Shown piece by piece: positions 17,016 through 24,580 of a stretch of DNA of 38,098 bases. Origin of the DNA: an uncultured Saprospiraceae bacterium (GTDB taxonomy: Bacteria > Bacteroidota > Bacteroidia > Chitinophagales > Saprospiraceae); the NCBI GenBank assembly GCA_938003955.1, contig CALKXE010000014.1, positions 1 through 38,098 on the forward strand, written 5' to 3'. Within the stretch, counting starts at the first letter, position 1, and every line of letters begins with the position of its first letter. The notes beneath the pieces were generated by a model. The model was not told the DNA's origin. It saw only the letters and a list, made by a program, of their open reading frames with translations, and did not search any database. The translations under genes were made by a program, and so were the position numbers.

Positions 17016-18542
17016 CTAACTCAACAACACATCACCATCCATCTCTACAGGAGCATTTACCTTCATTACGCTTAATAATGTAGGTGCAATATCTCCTAAT
17101 TTTCCATCTCTAATCTTAAGTGCTTTCAGCTCCTCATCATTCGTCAAGAAGAAAACTGGAACCATATTCGTCGTATGTGCGGTATTCGGTGATCCATCAG
17201 GATTGATCATGACATCACTATTTCCATGATCCGCTATGATGATAATACTGTACTTATGATCGAGCATCGTTGGTACTAATCTACTCAGGCACCCATCAAT
17301 AAAGTTAGCCGCTTTTTTACCAGCTTCGAAGTCACCAGTATGTCCCACCATGTCTGTATTTGCATAGTTTAGACAGATGAAGTCAGGCGTTTCTTCTTTT
17401 ATGTTTTCAATCAACTTATCCGTTAATTCTTGAGCACTCATTTCTGGCTGCAGATCGTATGTTGCCACATTCGGAGATGCCGCCATAATTCTATTTTCAC
17501 CTTCATACGGTTCTTCTCTTCCTCCAGAGAAAAAGAACGTTACGTGAGGATACTTCTCTGTCTCCGCAATTCTTAATTGAGTTAATCCTTTTGCAGATAT
17601 AACCTCCCCGATTGTATTGACTATGTTGTCTTTTTCGAAGATGGTATTCATTCCCTCGAAACTTGCGTCATACTTTGTCATTGTAAGAAAGTTCAACCTC
17701 AGCTTACACATTTCATGTTCTGGGAAATCCTGCTGCGTTAGTGCTTTGGTTATTTCTCTCGGTCGATCAGTCCTATAATTATAGAAAATCACCGTGTCGT
17801 CCGTTTGTATATTACCTATGTTTTTGCCATCCTCTGTTTTCTGGAAAGCCTCCATGAATTCATCGGTAATATCCTTATCGTATTCTGATTGTACAGAAGC
17901 TAAGATGTTATCAGTTGCTACGCCTTTTCCATTGACCATAAGATGATACGCTTTTTGTATACGTTCCCACCTGTTATCTCTATCCATGGCATAGTATCTA
18001 CCTATTACAGTTGCTATCTTAGCGTTAGTGCCAGCAATGTGATCTTCTACTGTTTTCAGATATCCATATCCTCCTTTAGGATCTGTATCTCGTCCGTCCA
18101 TAAAAGCATGTATAAAGACTTCAACATCACTATCTTTTAGAATATCACAAAGTGCCAGTAAATGATTGATTTGAGAGTGTACTCCTCCATCAGACACCAA
18201 ACCTAATAGGTGAACCCTCTTAGTCGTTGCTGCAGCTTTTTTTATTCCTGCCTTGATTACGGTATTATCTTTGAGTGTATTCTCTCTGATCTCTTTATTG
18301 ATCCTAGCGAGATCTTGGTAGACTACTCTACCCGCGCCTATATTGAGGTGCCCCACTTCTGAGTTACCCATTTGCCCTTCAGGAAGACCAACTTCTTCCC
18401 CAAATGTTATCAATTCTGCATTTGTATATTGATCGTATAAATTATCTACAAATGGCGTTTCCGCTTGTGCTAATGCGCTTACTTTTGGATCTTTTCCGTG
18501 TCCCCATCCGTCAAGGATAATGAGTGCTGTCTTTCTAGTCAT
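17016..18542 (-). CDS. gpmI: 2,3-bisphosphoglycerate-independent phosphoglycerate mutase
   Basis: 508 residues, normal for GpmI, which interconverts 3- and 2-phosphoglycerate in glycolysis using two Mn ions. The N-terminal metal motif LIILDGWGHG, the catalytic-serine segment GQMGNSEVGHLNIGAGRVVYQD, the domain-2 sequences HLLGLVSDGGVHSQ and HAFMDGRDTDPK, and the C-terminal metal sites ANTDMVGHTGDFEA, IIADHGNSD and NTAHTTNMVP are all present. It is a single gene in its own orientation. Upstream (18543 onward) no TAnnTTTG promoter is obvious. Confidence 0.97.
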   Translation of the reverse strand: MTRKTALIILDGWGHGKDPKVSALAQAETPFVDNLYDQYTNAELITFGEEVGLPEGQMGNSEVGHLNIGAGRVVYQDLARINKEIRENTLKDNTVIKAGIKKAAATTKRVHLLGLVSDGGVHSQINHLLALCDILKDSDVEVFIHAFMDGRDTDPKGGYGYLKTVEDHIAGTNAKIATVIGRYYAMDRDNRWERIQKAYHLMVNGKGVATDNILASVQSEYDKDITDEFMEAFQKTEDGKNIGNIQTDDTVIFYNYRTDRPREITKALTQQDFPEHEMCKLRLNFLTMTKYDASFEGMNTIFEKDNIVNTIGEVISAKGLTQLRIAETEKYPHVTFFFSGGREEPYEGENRIMAASPNVATYDLQPEMSAQELTDKLIENIKEETPDFICLNYANTDMVGHTGDFEAGKKAANFIDGCLSRLVPTMLDHKYSIIIIADHGNSDVMINPDGSPNTAHTTNMVPVFFLTNDEELKALKIRDGKLGDIAPTLLSVMKVNAPVEMDGDVLLS

Positions 18543-18723
18543 ATGTTGTTATACCGTTTCTGTTTTAGTTTGACACTAATTTAATGGTGTAATGCCGATA
18601 CATATTGAAAGTCGCTTAGTAAAGTGACATTTTCAATAGTAATCGGTATAATTTCTCTTTCAGTGTAAATGTAATGGTTTTTGAGTGTTGAGGAATATTT
18701 GGACGTGATAATGTTGCGGAGAA

Positions 18724-18822
18724 GATTGATAGTGATATTCCATCCCTTTTATACATGCAAAACCAATTAGAACGTTGAAAAAGGGAAAAGGGTGGACAAA
18801 ATCGATAGTGGTGTTCCACCCC
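18724..18822. repeat. Degenerate direct repeat, two copies 76 bases apart
   Basis: Bases 18724-18746 and 18800-18822 are about 75-80% identical (shared core gatagtg-t-ttcca-ccc). The second copy runs directly into the nested inverted repeat that follows. Confidence 0.5.
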
Positions 18823-18963
18823 CTAGCCCCCTCCAAAGGGGGATATACGAGGCATGGTTCTGGCACCGCTAGAGATAAAACCATCTCCCGAGCCACCACT
18901 AATATCCCCCTTCGGAGGGGGAAGAGTACGGCTTGCTTTTCGCAAACGCACGAAGGGGGTGGA
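18815..18963. repeat. GC-rich nested inverted repeat (REP/MITE-like)
   Basis: Outer arms TCCACCCCCT (18815-18824) and AGGGGGTGGA (18954-18963) are perfectly complementary. Inner arms 18827-18846 and 18902-18921 are complementary at 19 of 20 positions. The whole 150-base block is much richer in G+C than its surroundings. It has no coding capacity and no target-site duplication that I could identify. It resembles the CCCCCTCCAAAGGGGG-type intergenic repeats common in Bacteroidota genomes. Confidence 0.7.
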
Positions 18964-19150
18964 CGTCAACACCCCAAGGAGAAACGCCTTCTACTCCACC
19001 GAAAACCCCTCATATAAAAAACAAACCTATTTTTTAATTATCATCCTCGATTCACAAACCACTAATCAACATGAAAAATTCATCCAATATCTGACAATCT
19101 CCTTACTCTTAATTCTGTACCTTCGCAATCCCTAACTTAAACAACAACTT

Positions 19151-22100
19151 ATGGAGGTACAAGCACCTTACCAAGCGAAGCATAAAATAAGAATCGTCAC
19201 TGCAGCAGCACTATTTGATGGCCATGACGCAGCGATCAATATCATGCGTAGGATCATGCAAAGGTCTGGTGCAGAAATCATACATCTAGGTCATAATAGA
19301 TCTGCAAAAGAGATCGTAGATACTGCCATCCAAGAAGATGTACAGGGAATCGCAATCACGTCTTATCAGGGAGGGCACAATGAATACTTCAAGTATATCT
19401 ATGACCTACTTAAAGAAAATGGTTGTGGCCACATCAAGATCTTCGGCGGCGGGGGTGGAACAATCCTTCCTTCTGAAATAAAAGATCTGCACGATTACGG
19501 TATTTCCCACATATACAGTCCCGATGATGGTAGAAAAATGGGCCTTCAAGGAATGATCAATGATGTACTACAAAATTGTGATTTTCCTATCGGCGAAACT
19601 ATCGATGGGGAGCTAAAAGGTCTTTCTTCAAGAAAGCCTGGTGCCGTAGCAAGATTAATCACAGCAATAGAAAATTTTCCAGAGCTTCATCAAGAATGGA
19701 TGGCTGACATCGAAAAGCAATCTACTAATGCACCAATTCTTGGTATAACAGGAACTGGCGGATCTGGAAAATCAAGCCTTGTAGATGAGCTGGTAAGAAG
19801 ATTCATCATAGAGTATCCAGAAAAGCATATCGCAATAGTCTCTGTAGATCCATCAAAAAGAAAAACAGGTGGAGCATTACTCGGAGATAGAATCCGTATG
19901 AATGCTATCAACAATGATCGTGTTTATATGAGATCGTTGGCGACACGTCAAAGTAATCTAGCTTTATCAAAGCATATAAAAGGTGCAATGGACATCCTCC
20001 AAGCGGCCGACTATGACTTGATTATCCTAGAGACATCTGGTATCGGACAATCAGATACTGAGATCGTAGATCACTCGGATGTAAGCATGTATGTCATGAC
20101 TCCTGAATACGGAGCGGCTACACAGCTAGAGAAGATAGACATGCTCGACTATGCTGATGTGATAGCGCTGAACAAATTCGATAAACGAGGAGCATTGGAT
20201 GCACTCAGAGATGTAAAAAAACAATACCAAAGAAACAACGATCTATGGCATGATGATCCTAATACAATGCCAGTGTTCGGAACCATAGCATCACAATTTA
20301 ACGATCCAGGGACGAATACTCTATATCGTAAGATCATGGATACAATCCAGGAAAGAACTGGAGCTAAGTTTCCACCTCAGAATGTTTTCTTGGATGGAGA
20401 AAGTGAGAAAATCTACATCATTCCACCTGCAAGAGTAAGGTACTTATCAGAGATCTCAGAAAGCAATAGAAACTATGATAAGTGGGCATTGAAACAAGCT
20501 AAACTAGCTTCTCAAGCATATGCACTAGATACTACTGCGGCAATTGTATCTGATTCTACAGTGAAAGAAGCGTTAGAAAGTCAATTGACAAGAACATTCG
20601 AAGATATGGATGGTGCTTGCAAGCGTATCGTTGAAGGCTGGGAAGAGAAAGTTGCGTCATACAAAAAACCAGAATTTATATATAAAGTAAGAAACAGAGA
20701 GATCAAGGTAGAAACAACTACTAAATCTCTTTCTGGAAGTGATATCCCAAAGGTAGTATTGCCAAAATACAGTGACTGGGGAGATACACTCAAATGGAGC
20801 CTACAAGAAAATGTGCCTGGTGAATTTCCATATACTGCCGGTGTTTTCCCTTTCAAAAGAAAAGGAGAAGATCCTACTCGGATGTTTGCAGGAGAAGGAG
20901 GACCAGAAAGAACGAACAAGAGATTTCACTACCTGTCACTAGATACGCCAGCGAATAGATTGAGTACGGCATTCGATTCTGTGACACTTTATGGTGAAGA
21001 TCCAGATCATAGACCAGACATCTATGGAAAGATCGGTAATGCGGGAGTAAGTATCTGTTGTCTTGACGATGCTAAGAAACTCTATTCAGGTTTTGATTTG
21101 TGTAAATCGAGTACATCGGTTTCTATGACGATCAATGGGCCAGCAGCTACGATAGCCGCTTTCTTCATGAATGCAGCGATAGACCAGCAATGTGAAAGAT
21201 ACATCACAGAGCATGGACTAGAGTCAAAAGTAGAAGCAGCACACAAAGCTAAATACGACGATAATGGTCTAGAAAGACCAAAATATTATGGAGATCTGCC
21301 AAAAGGAAATGATGGACTCGGACTTATGTTACTCGGACTTACCGGTGATCAAGTATTGGACGCCGATGTTTACGATGAGATGAAGACGAAAGCCTTGACT
21401 TCTGTAAGAGGAACCGTACAAGCCGACATACTGAAAGAAGATCAAGCACAGAACACTTGTATCTTTAGTACTGAATTTTCACTTAAAATAATGGGTGATG
21501 TACAGCAGTATTTCATAGATCAAAGTGTCCGGAATTTCTACTCTGTATCCATCTCTGGATATCATATTGCAGAGGCTGGAGCCAATCCAATAACACAATT
21601 GGCATTCACACTAGCCAATGGATTCACTTTCGTAGAATACTATCTATCGAGAGGAATGGATATCAATAAATTTGCACCGAACTTAAGTTTCTTCTTCAGT
21701 AACGGAATCGATCCGGAATATGCGGTGATCGGTCGTGTAGCCAGAAGAGTATGGGCAAAAGCCATGAGAGAAAAGTATGGTGCAGACGATAGATCACAAA
21801 AACTAAAGTACCATATCCAAACTAGTGGAAGGTCACTACACGCACAAGAGATTTCGTTCAACGATATAAGAACTACACTCCAGGCTTTGTATGCGATCTA
21901 TGATAACTGTAACTCGCTACATACCAATGCATATGATGAAGCCATCACCACTCCGACAGAAGAATCTGTAAGACGTGCTGTTGCGATTCAGATGATTATC
22001 AACCATGAGCTGGGGCTTGCTAAGAATGAAAACCCACTACAAGGGTCATTCATCATAGAGGAACTTACCGATCTGGTAGAGGAAGCTGTATTGACAGAGT

Positions 22101-22507
22101 TTGATAAGATTACAGAGAGAGGCGGCGTACTGGGTGCTATGGAAACAATGTACCAACGAAGCAAAATCCAAGAAGAAAGTCTTCACTACGAAATGCTCAA
22201 GCATACGGGAGAATTCCCAATTATTGGCGTGAACACATTCTTATCTAAAGACGGTTCGCCAACGGTGATCCCGGAAGAAGTAATCCGTGCTACCGAAGAA
22301 GAAAAAATGGACCAAATCAAGACTTTAGAAAATCTAAAAGATGCATCTAAAGATGAAAGTGCTAAAATCCTAAAAGATCTTCAAACCGCTAGTATTCAGA
22401 ATAAAAACATCTTTGAACATCTAATGATTGCCGCTAAGAAATGTTCTTTGGGTCAAATTACGAATGCGTTGTATGAAGTTGGAGGGCAGTATAGGAGAAA
22501 TATGTAA
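19151..22507 (+). CDS. icmF: Fused acyl-CoA mutase with built-in G-protein chaperone (isobutyryl-CoA mutase type)
   Basis: 1118 residues in three parts. The N-terminal B12-binding domain (about 10-150) has LFDGHDAA with His25 as lower axial ligand, SYQGGH and GGGGG. A MeaB-like GTPase chaperone (about 190-420) has P-loop GTGGSGKSS at about 200-208 and a late NKFD motif. The substrate-binding mutase barrel (about 560-1100) includes [20 protein letters not shown] and [16 protein letters not shown]. This order and these motifs are those of IcmF, which interconverts isobutyryl-CoA and n-butyryl-CoA; some members act on pivalyl- or isovaleryl-CoA. Unlike two-subunit methylmalonyl-CoA mutase, it carries its own chaperone. 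It is monocistronic here, with no acyl-CoA dehydrogenase or B12 gene beside it. Confidence 0.93.
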   Translation: MEVQAPYQAKHKIRIVTAAALFDGHDAAINIMRRIMQRSGAEIIHLGHNRSAKEIVDTAIQEDVQGIAITSYQGGHNEYFKYIYDLLKENGCGHIKIFGGGGGTILPSEIKDLHDYGISHIYSPDDGRKMGLQGMINDVLQNCDFPIGETIDGELKGLSSRKPGAVARLITAIENFPELHQEWMADIEKQSTNAPILGITGTGGSGKSSLVDELVRRFIIEYPEKHIAIVSVDPSKRKTGGALLGDRIRMNAINNDRVYMRSLATRQSNLALSKHIKGAMDILQAADYDLIILETSGIGQSDTEIVDHSDVSMYVMTPEYGAATQLEKIDMLDYADVIALNKFDKRGALDALRDVKKQYQRNNDLWHDDPNTMPVFGTIASQFNDPGTNTLYRKIMDTIQERTGAKFPPQNVFLDGESEKIYIIPPARVRYLSEISESNRNYDKWALKQAKLASQAYALDTTAAIVSDSTVKEALESQLTRTFEDMDGACKRIVEGWEEKVASYKKPEFIYKVRNREIKVETTTKSLSGSDIPKVVLPKYSDWGDTLKWSLQENVPGEFPYTAGVFPFKRKGEDPTRMFAGEGGPERTNKRFHYLSLDTPANRLSTAFDSVTLYGEDPDHRPDIYGKIGNAGVSICCLDDAKKLYSGFDLCKSSTSVSMTINGPAATIAAFFMNAAIDQQCERYITEHGLESKVEAAHKAKYDDNGLERPKYYGDLPKGNDGLGLMLLGLTGDQVLDADVYDEMKTKALTSVRGTVQADILKEDQAQNTCIFSTEFSLKIMGDVQQYFIDQSVRNFYSVSISGYHIAEAGANPITQLAFTLANGFTFVEYYLSRGMDINKFAPNLSFFFSNGIDPEYAVIGRVARRVWAKAMREKYGADDRSQKLKYHIQTSGRSLHAQEISFNDIRTTLQALYAIYDNCNSLHTNAYDEAITTPTEESVRRAVAIQMIINHELGLAKNENPLQGSFIIEELTDLVEEAVLTEFDKITERGGVLGAMETMYQRSKIQEESLHYEMLKHTGEFPIIGVNTFLSKDGSPTVIPEEVIRATEEEKMDQIKTLENLKDASKDESAKILKDLQTASIQNKNIFEHLMIAAKKCSLGQITNALYEVGGQYRRNM

Positions 22508-22592
22508 GTATTTATCTTTTGTGCAAAGCGTTTTTATTGTTTAGAGTTTTATTATGCGAATGCACTAAGCTTAGGATGGAACCATAAAGCCA

Positions 22593-22624
22593 TTTTCGTC
22601 TTCTAATTTATTAGAAGACGAAAA
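22593..22624. repeat. Dispersed palindrome, copy 2 (15-bp arms)
   Basis: Arms ttttcgtcttctaat and attagaagacgaaaa are perfect complements separated by two bases, 86 bases after the icmF stop. The core CTTCTAATTTATTAGAAG (22600-22617) is identical to the palindrome at 3642-3659 read on the minus strand. A short A-run rather than a T-run follows; on the minus strand it is likewise followed by AAAA-then-TG, so terminator function is doubtful. Confidence 0.75.
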
Positions 22625-22760
22625 AGCCTTTACGTAGCAAAAGAAAATGGAAGAACATGATGCTTTTATATTGCGTTTCTATGAAACTTCTTTTAGTACG
22701 CCAATAAATTGCCATAAGACATTGGCTTAAGTCTCGTCAAGAGACTCTATCCTAATTTTA

Positions 22761-23192
22761 ATGATCGTAGATAAACCACACATAGTATATTTCATGATCA
22801 GCATTATTGCAGGTATAATAATCCTGATCTTCAAATTGCCTTTTCTTAGTGCTCTTTTTGAACGTCCAACTATGGGTTTTGTAAATGTACTAGTAGAAAG
22901 TTTACCTGTTCTATTCGGATCAATTTTATTCTTAGCACTAGCCTATTGGTTTATGGCTGTATTTAAAAAACCTACTCATCCTGTGCTCAATATTTTGCAG
23001 CTTATTTCTGTCTTTCTTGCTTATTTCGGAATTGTCTTTATTAAGATATATATGATGTATGATACCGGAACAGATAATTTCCTTTCTACATCATTTATGA
23101 TCAGCTTTTGTATATTGATAACCTTACCTTATGTTTCTTTAGCGTTTCTTGTGCTGAATGTCATTTATAGTCTTGTGAAGCCTAATGAGTAA
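22761..23192 (+). CDS. Small four-helix membrane protein, function unknown
   Basis: 143 residues with four predicted membrane segments (about 8-28, 44-67, 78-98, 112-136) joined by short loops; a moderately charged loop (FKKPTHP) sits between helices 2 and 3. I recognise no family motif. The leader contains two small inverted repeats (GCCAAT/ATTGGC at 22700-22726 and AGTCTC/GAGACT at 22730-22746). The next two small genes follow on the same strand within 40 and 16 bases, so the three may form an operon. Confidence 0.65.
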   Translation: MIVDKPHIVYFMISIIAGIIILIFKLPFLSALFERPTMGFVNVLVESLPVLFGSILFLALAYWFMAVFKKPTHPVLNILQLISVFLAYFGIVFIKIYMMYDTGTDNFLSTSFMISFCILITLPYVSLAFLVLNVIYSLVKPNE

Positions 23193-23231
23193 GTGCAAAA
23201 CATAAGTTAGAACTACAAAAAATATTGGACT

Positions 23232-23471
23232 ATGAAAAAATCAAACCACTGCACTAAATGTGATTCTACCCAAATCATCCAAATCAAAGGTGGGGGAACG
23301 TGGACTGGATATTATAATCATATATCAACAGGAAGTCTGAGACCTATCCTTGTAACAAGATATCTATGTGGCAATTGTGGATTTTCAGAAGAATGGATCG
23401 ACAACCCAAAAGACATAGATAAGCTAATCAAGAAACATGGCAGCGCTGAAACATTTGGAGATTTTGTATAA
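23232..23471 (+). CDS. Small zinc-ribbon protein, function unknown
   Basis: 79 residues. Two CxxC knuckles, CTKC (7-10) and CGNC, about 40 residues apart, form a probable zinc ribbon. The intervening stretch has a Gly-rich turn (IKGGGTWTGYYNH) and a VTRYLCGNCGFSEEW segment, a pattern seen in many short Bacteroidota zinc-ribbon proteins. The C-terminal 25 residues are helical and charged. It sits in the small-gene cluster before the blaI promoter; partner and role are unknown. Confidence 0.65.
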   Translation: MKKSNHCTKCDSTQIIQIKGGGTWTGYYNHISTGSLRPILVTRYLCGNCGFSEEWIDNPKDIDKLIKKHGSAETFGDFV

Positions 23472-23486
23472 ATTAAAATATCAAGC

Positions 23487-23939
23487 ATGTTACTCATTAA
23501 TAATCCTGTAGCTCTCATATTTATATCATATGGAGTTGGTGCTCTACTTACATCTGTATTAATAAAGGCTGACTTAATCCATCACTTTGCTAATAGGAAC
23601 TATATAAATGATAAATGGACCAAAATAATTGGAGTATTACTTTTTGGCTGGCTTGTAAAAAACACCTTTATGCGGTTATTTAACCAAAAAGTATATCTCA
23701 AAAACAACAGAGATAAGGAGTCAATCGAAATCTTGATCAAAGAAATGACTAATGCGGAAGTTGGTCATTTGATAGGGTTTATCACCTTACTTTTCGTTAA
23801 TATTTATATGCTTTTTATAAACATAAACCCTATTTATGTAATAACGTTTGGTTTAATCAACATAGTCTTTAATCTCTACCTCGTGTTTCTTCAGCAATAC
23901 AATAAGCGAAGAATTACGAGATTATTAAATAGGATGTAA
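23487..23939 (+). CDS. Membrane protein resembling the CrtO-type glycosyl-diaponeurosporenoate acyltransferase family
   Basis: 150 residues with about four hydrophobic segments. The C-terminal part (NAEVGHLIGF ... INIVFNLYLVFLQQYNKRRITRLLNRM) resembles the end of CrtO-like acyltransferases, where a TRRAEhxHW-like motif is followed by a helix and (N)LYPhhLQRYNRxRhxRLL. Here the first motif reads MTNAEVGHL. The match is by eye and limited; no carotenoid gene is nearby, so the activity is uncertain. The gene is 16 bases downstream of the zinc-ribbon gene. Confidence 0.5.
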   Translation: MLLINNPVALIFISYGVGALLTSVLIKADLIHHFANRNYINDKWTKIIGVLLFGWLVKNTFMRLFNQKVYLKNNRDKESIEILIKEMTNAEVGHLIGFITLLFVNIYMLFININPIYVITFGLINIVFNLYLVFLQQYNKRRITRLLNRM

Positions 23940-24100
23940 GACACAATCATTTCTATTTTTTCAATGGCTTTAGTCGCTTTTAAGCAATTCTAAAATATTC
24001 CGATAGTCAGACATTCCAGCCGTAATTAGTATATATAACATACCAAAGACTAAATTAAAAAGCTAATTCTAAGTTCTTATTTACTTTTAAAACTAATCAT

Positions 24101-24118
24101 CTACGAAATAATTCGTAG
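24101..24118. promoter_or_regulatory. BlaI-type operator dyad 1
   Basis: CTACGAAATAATTCGTAG, a perfect 7-bp inverted repeat around a 4-base centre, lies upstream of the -33 element of the blaI promoter. It is centred 30 bp from dyad 2. Confidence 0.8.
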
Positions 24119-24123
24119 TAAAA

Positions 24124-24155
24124 TTTGCAAGTACGAATTATTTCGTATAGCTTTG
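24124..24155 (+). promoter_or_regulatory. Promoter of the blaI-M56 operon
   Basis: TTTG at 24124-24127 and TAGCTTTG at 24148-24155 are 20 bases apart, an exact fit to the Bacteroidota promoter consensus. The expected transcription start, a few bases downstream, falls within operator dyad 3. Confidence 0.8.
24132..24147. promoter_or_regulatory. BlaI-type operator dyad 2
   Basis: TACGAATTATTTCGTA (6-4-6, perfect arms) fills the spacer between the -33 and -7 elements. A bound repressor here would block RNA polymerase. Confidence 0.82.
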
Positions 24156-24171
24156 TACGAAAATATTCGTA
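24156..24171. promoter_or_regulatory. BlaI-type operator dyad 3
   Basis: TACGAAAATATTCGTA (6-4-6, perfect arms) begins directly after the -7 element and covers the expected transcription start. It is centred 24 bp from dyad 2. Confidence 0.82.
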
Positions 24172-24207
24172 GACAGATTTACGTTTTGAAATTGTAAAAC
24201 AAAATAT

Positions 24208-24579
24208 ATGGCTAAGCCTACCCAAAGTGAATTGAAAATCTTACAAATATTGTGGGATAGAGGACCATGTTCCGTAAGAGATGTTCATGAAAAGATATCT
24301 GAAGACAAAGAAGCAGGATATACAACGACCCTCAAACTAATGCAGATAATGGCAGAAAAAGGTCATGCTGATCGAGATACATCTTCGAGGACACATATTT
24401 ATTCTGCAGTCGTTTCAGAAACTGAAGCAAAAAAGGATCTCCTATCATCTTTCATTAGTTCCACGTTCAAAGGATCAGCTAAATCATTAGTCCTACAAGC
24501 TCTAGGTAATGGTGAAACAAGTCAAGAAGATCTAGATGAAATCAAAAAACTAATCTCAAGCATAGAAAACTCTAAATAA
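24208..24579 (+). CDS. blaI: BlaI/MecI/CopY-family transcriptional repressor
   Basis: 123 residues, typical for the family. The N-terminal winged helix-turn-helix is clear (SELKILQILWDRGPCSVRDV ... AGYTTTLKLMQIMAEKGHADRD), followed by a C-terminal dimerisation helix region that includes the stretch corresponding to the site cleaved in induced BlaI. Such repressors bind dyads as dimers and are inactivated when the partner M56 protease is activated. Three matching dyads lie just upstream, so autoregulation is very likely. The M56 gene starts one base after its stop. No beta-lactamase gene is adjacent, so the true inducer and target genes may be unrelated to antibiotics. Confidence 0.93.
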   Translation: MAKPTQSELKILQILWDRGPCSVRDVHEKISEDKEAGYTTTLKLMQIMAEKGHADRDTSSRTHIYSAVVSETEAKKDLLSSFISSTFKGSAKSLVLQALGNGETSQEDLDEIKKLISSIENSK

Positions 24580-24580
24580 A

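Larger units (their letters stand above)
18543..19150. other. Gene-free region with a GC-rich repeat element
   Basis: About 600 bases between the divergent gpmI (-) and icmF (+) genes. Several short overlapping ORFs occur here on both strands, but they translate the repeat described at 18724-18963 and are not believable proteins. Close to icmF there is a weak -7-like TACCTTCG at 19118-19125. No RNA gene or cobalamin riboswitch consensus was recognised, although icmF encodes a B12 enzyme. Confidence 0.6.

Noticed and set aside
18616..19135. Several overlapping ORFs of 67-93 residues on both strands
   Set aside because: They translate the GC-rich inverted repeat and flanking sequence; no domain, no promoter and mutual overlap.
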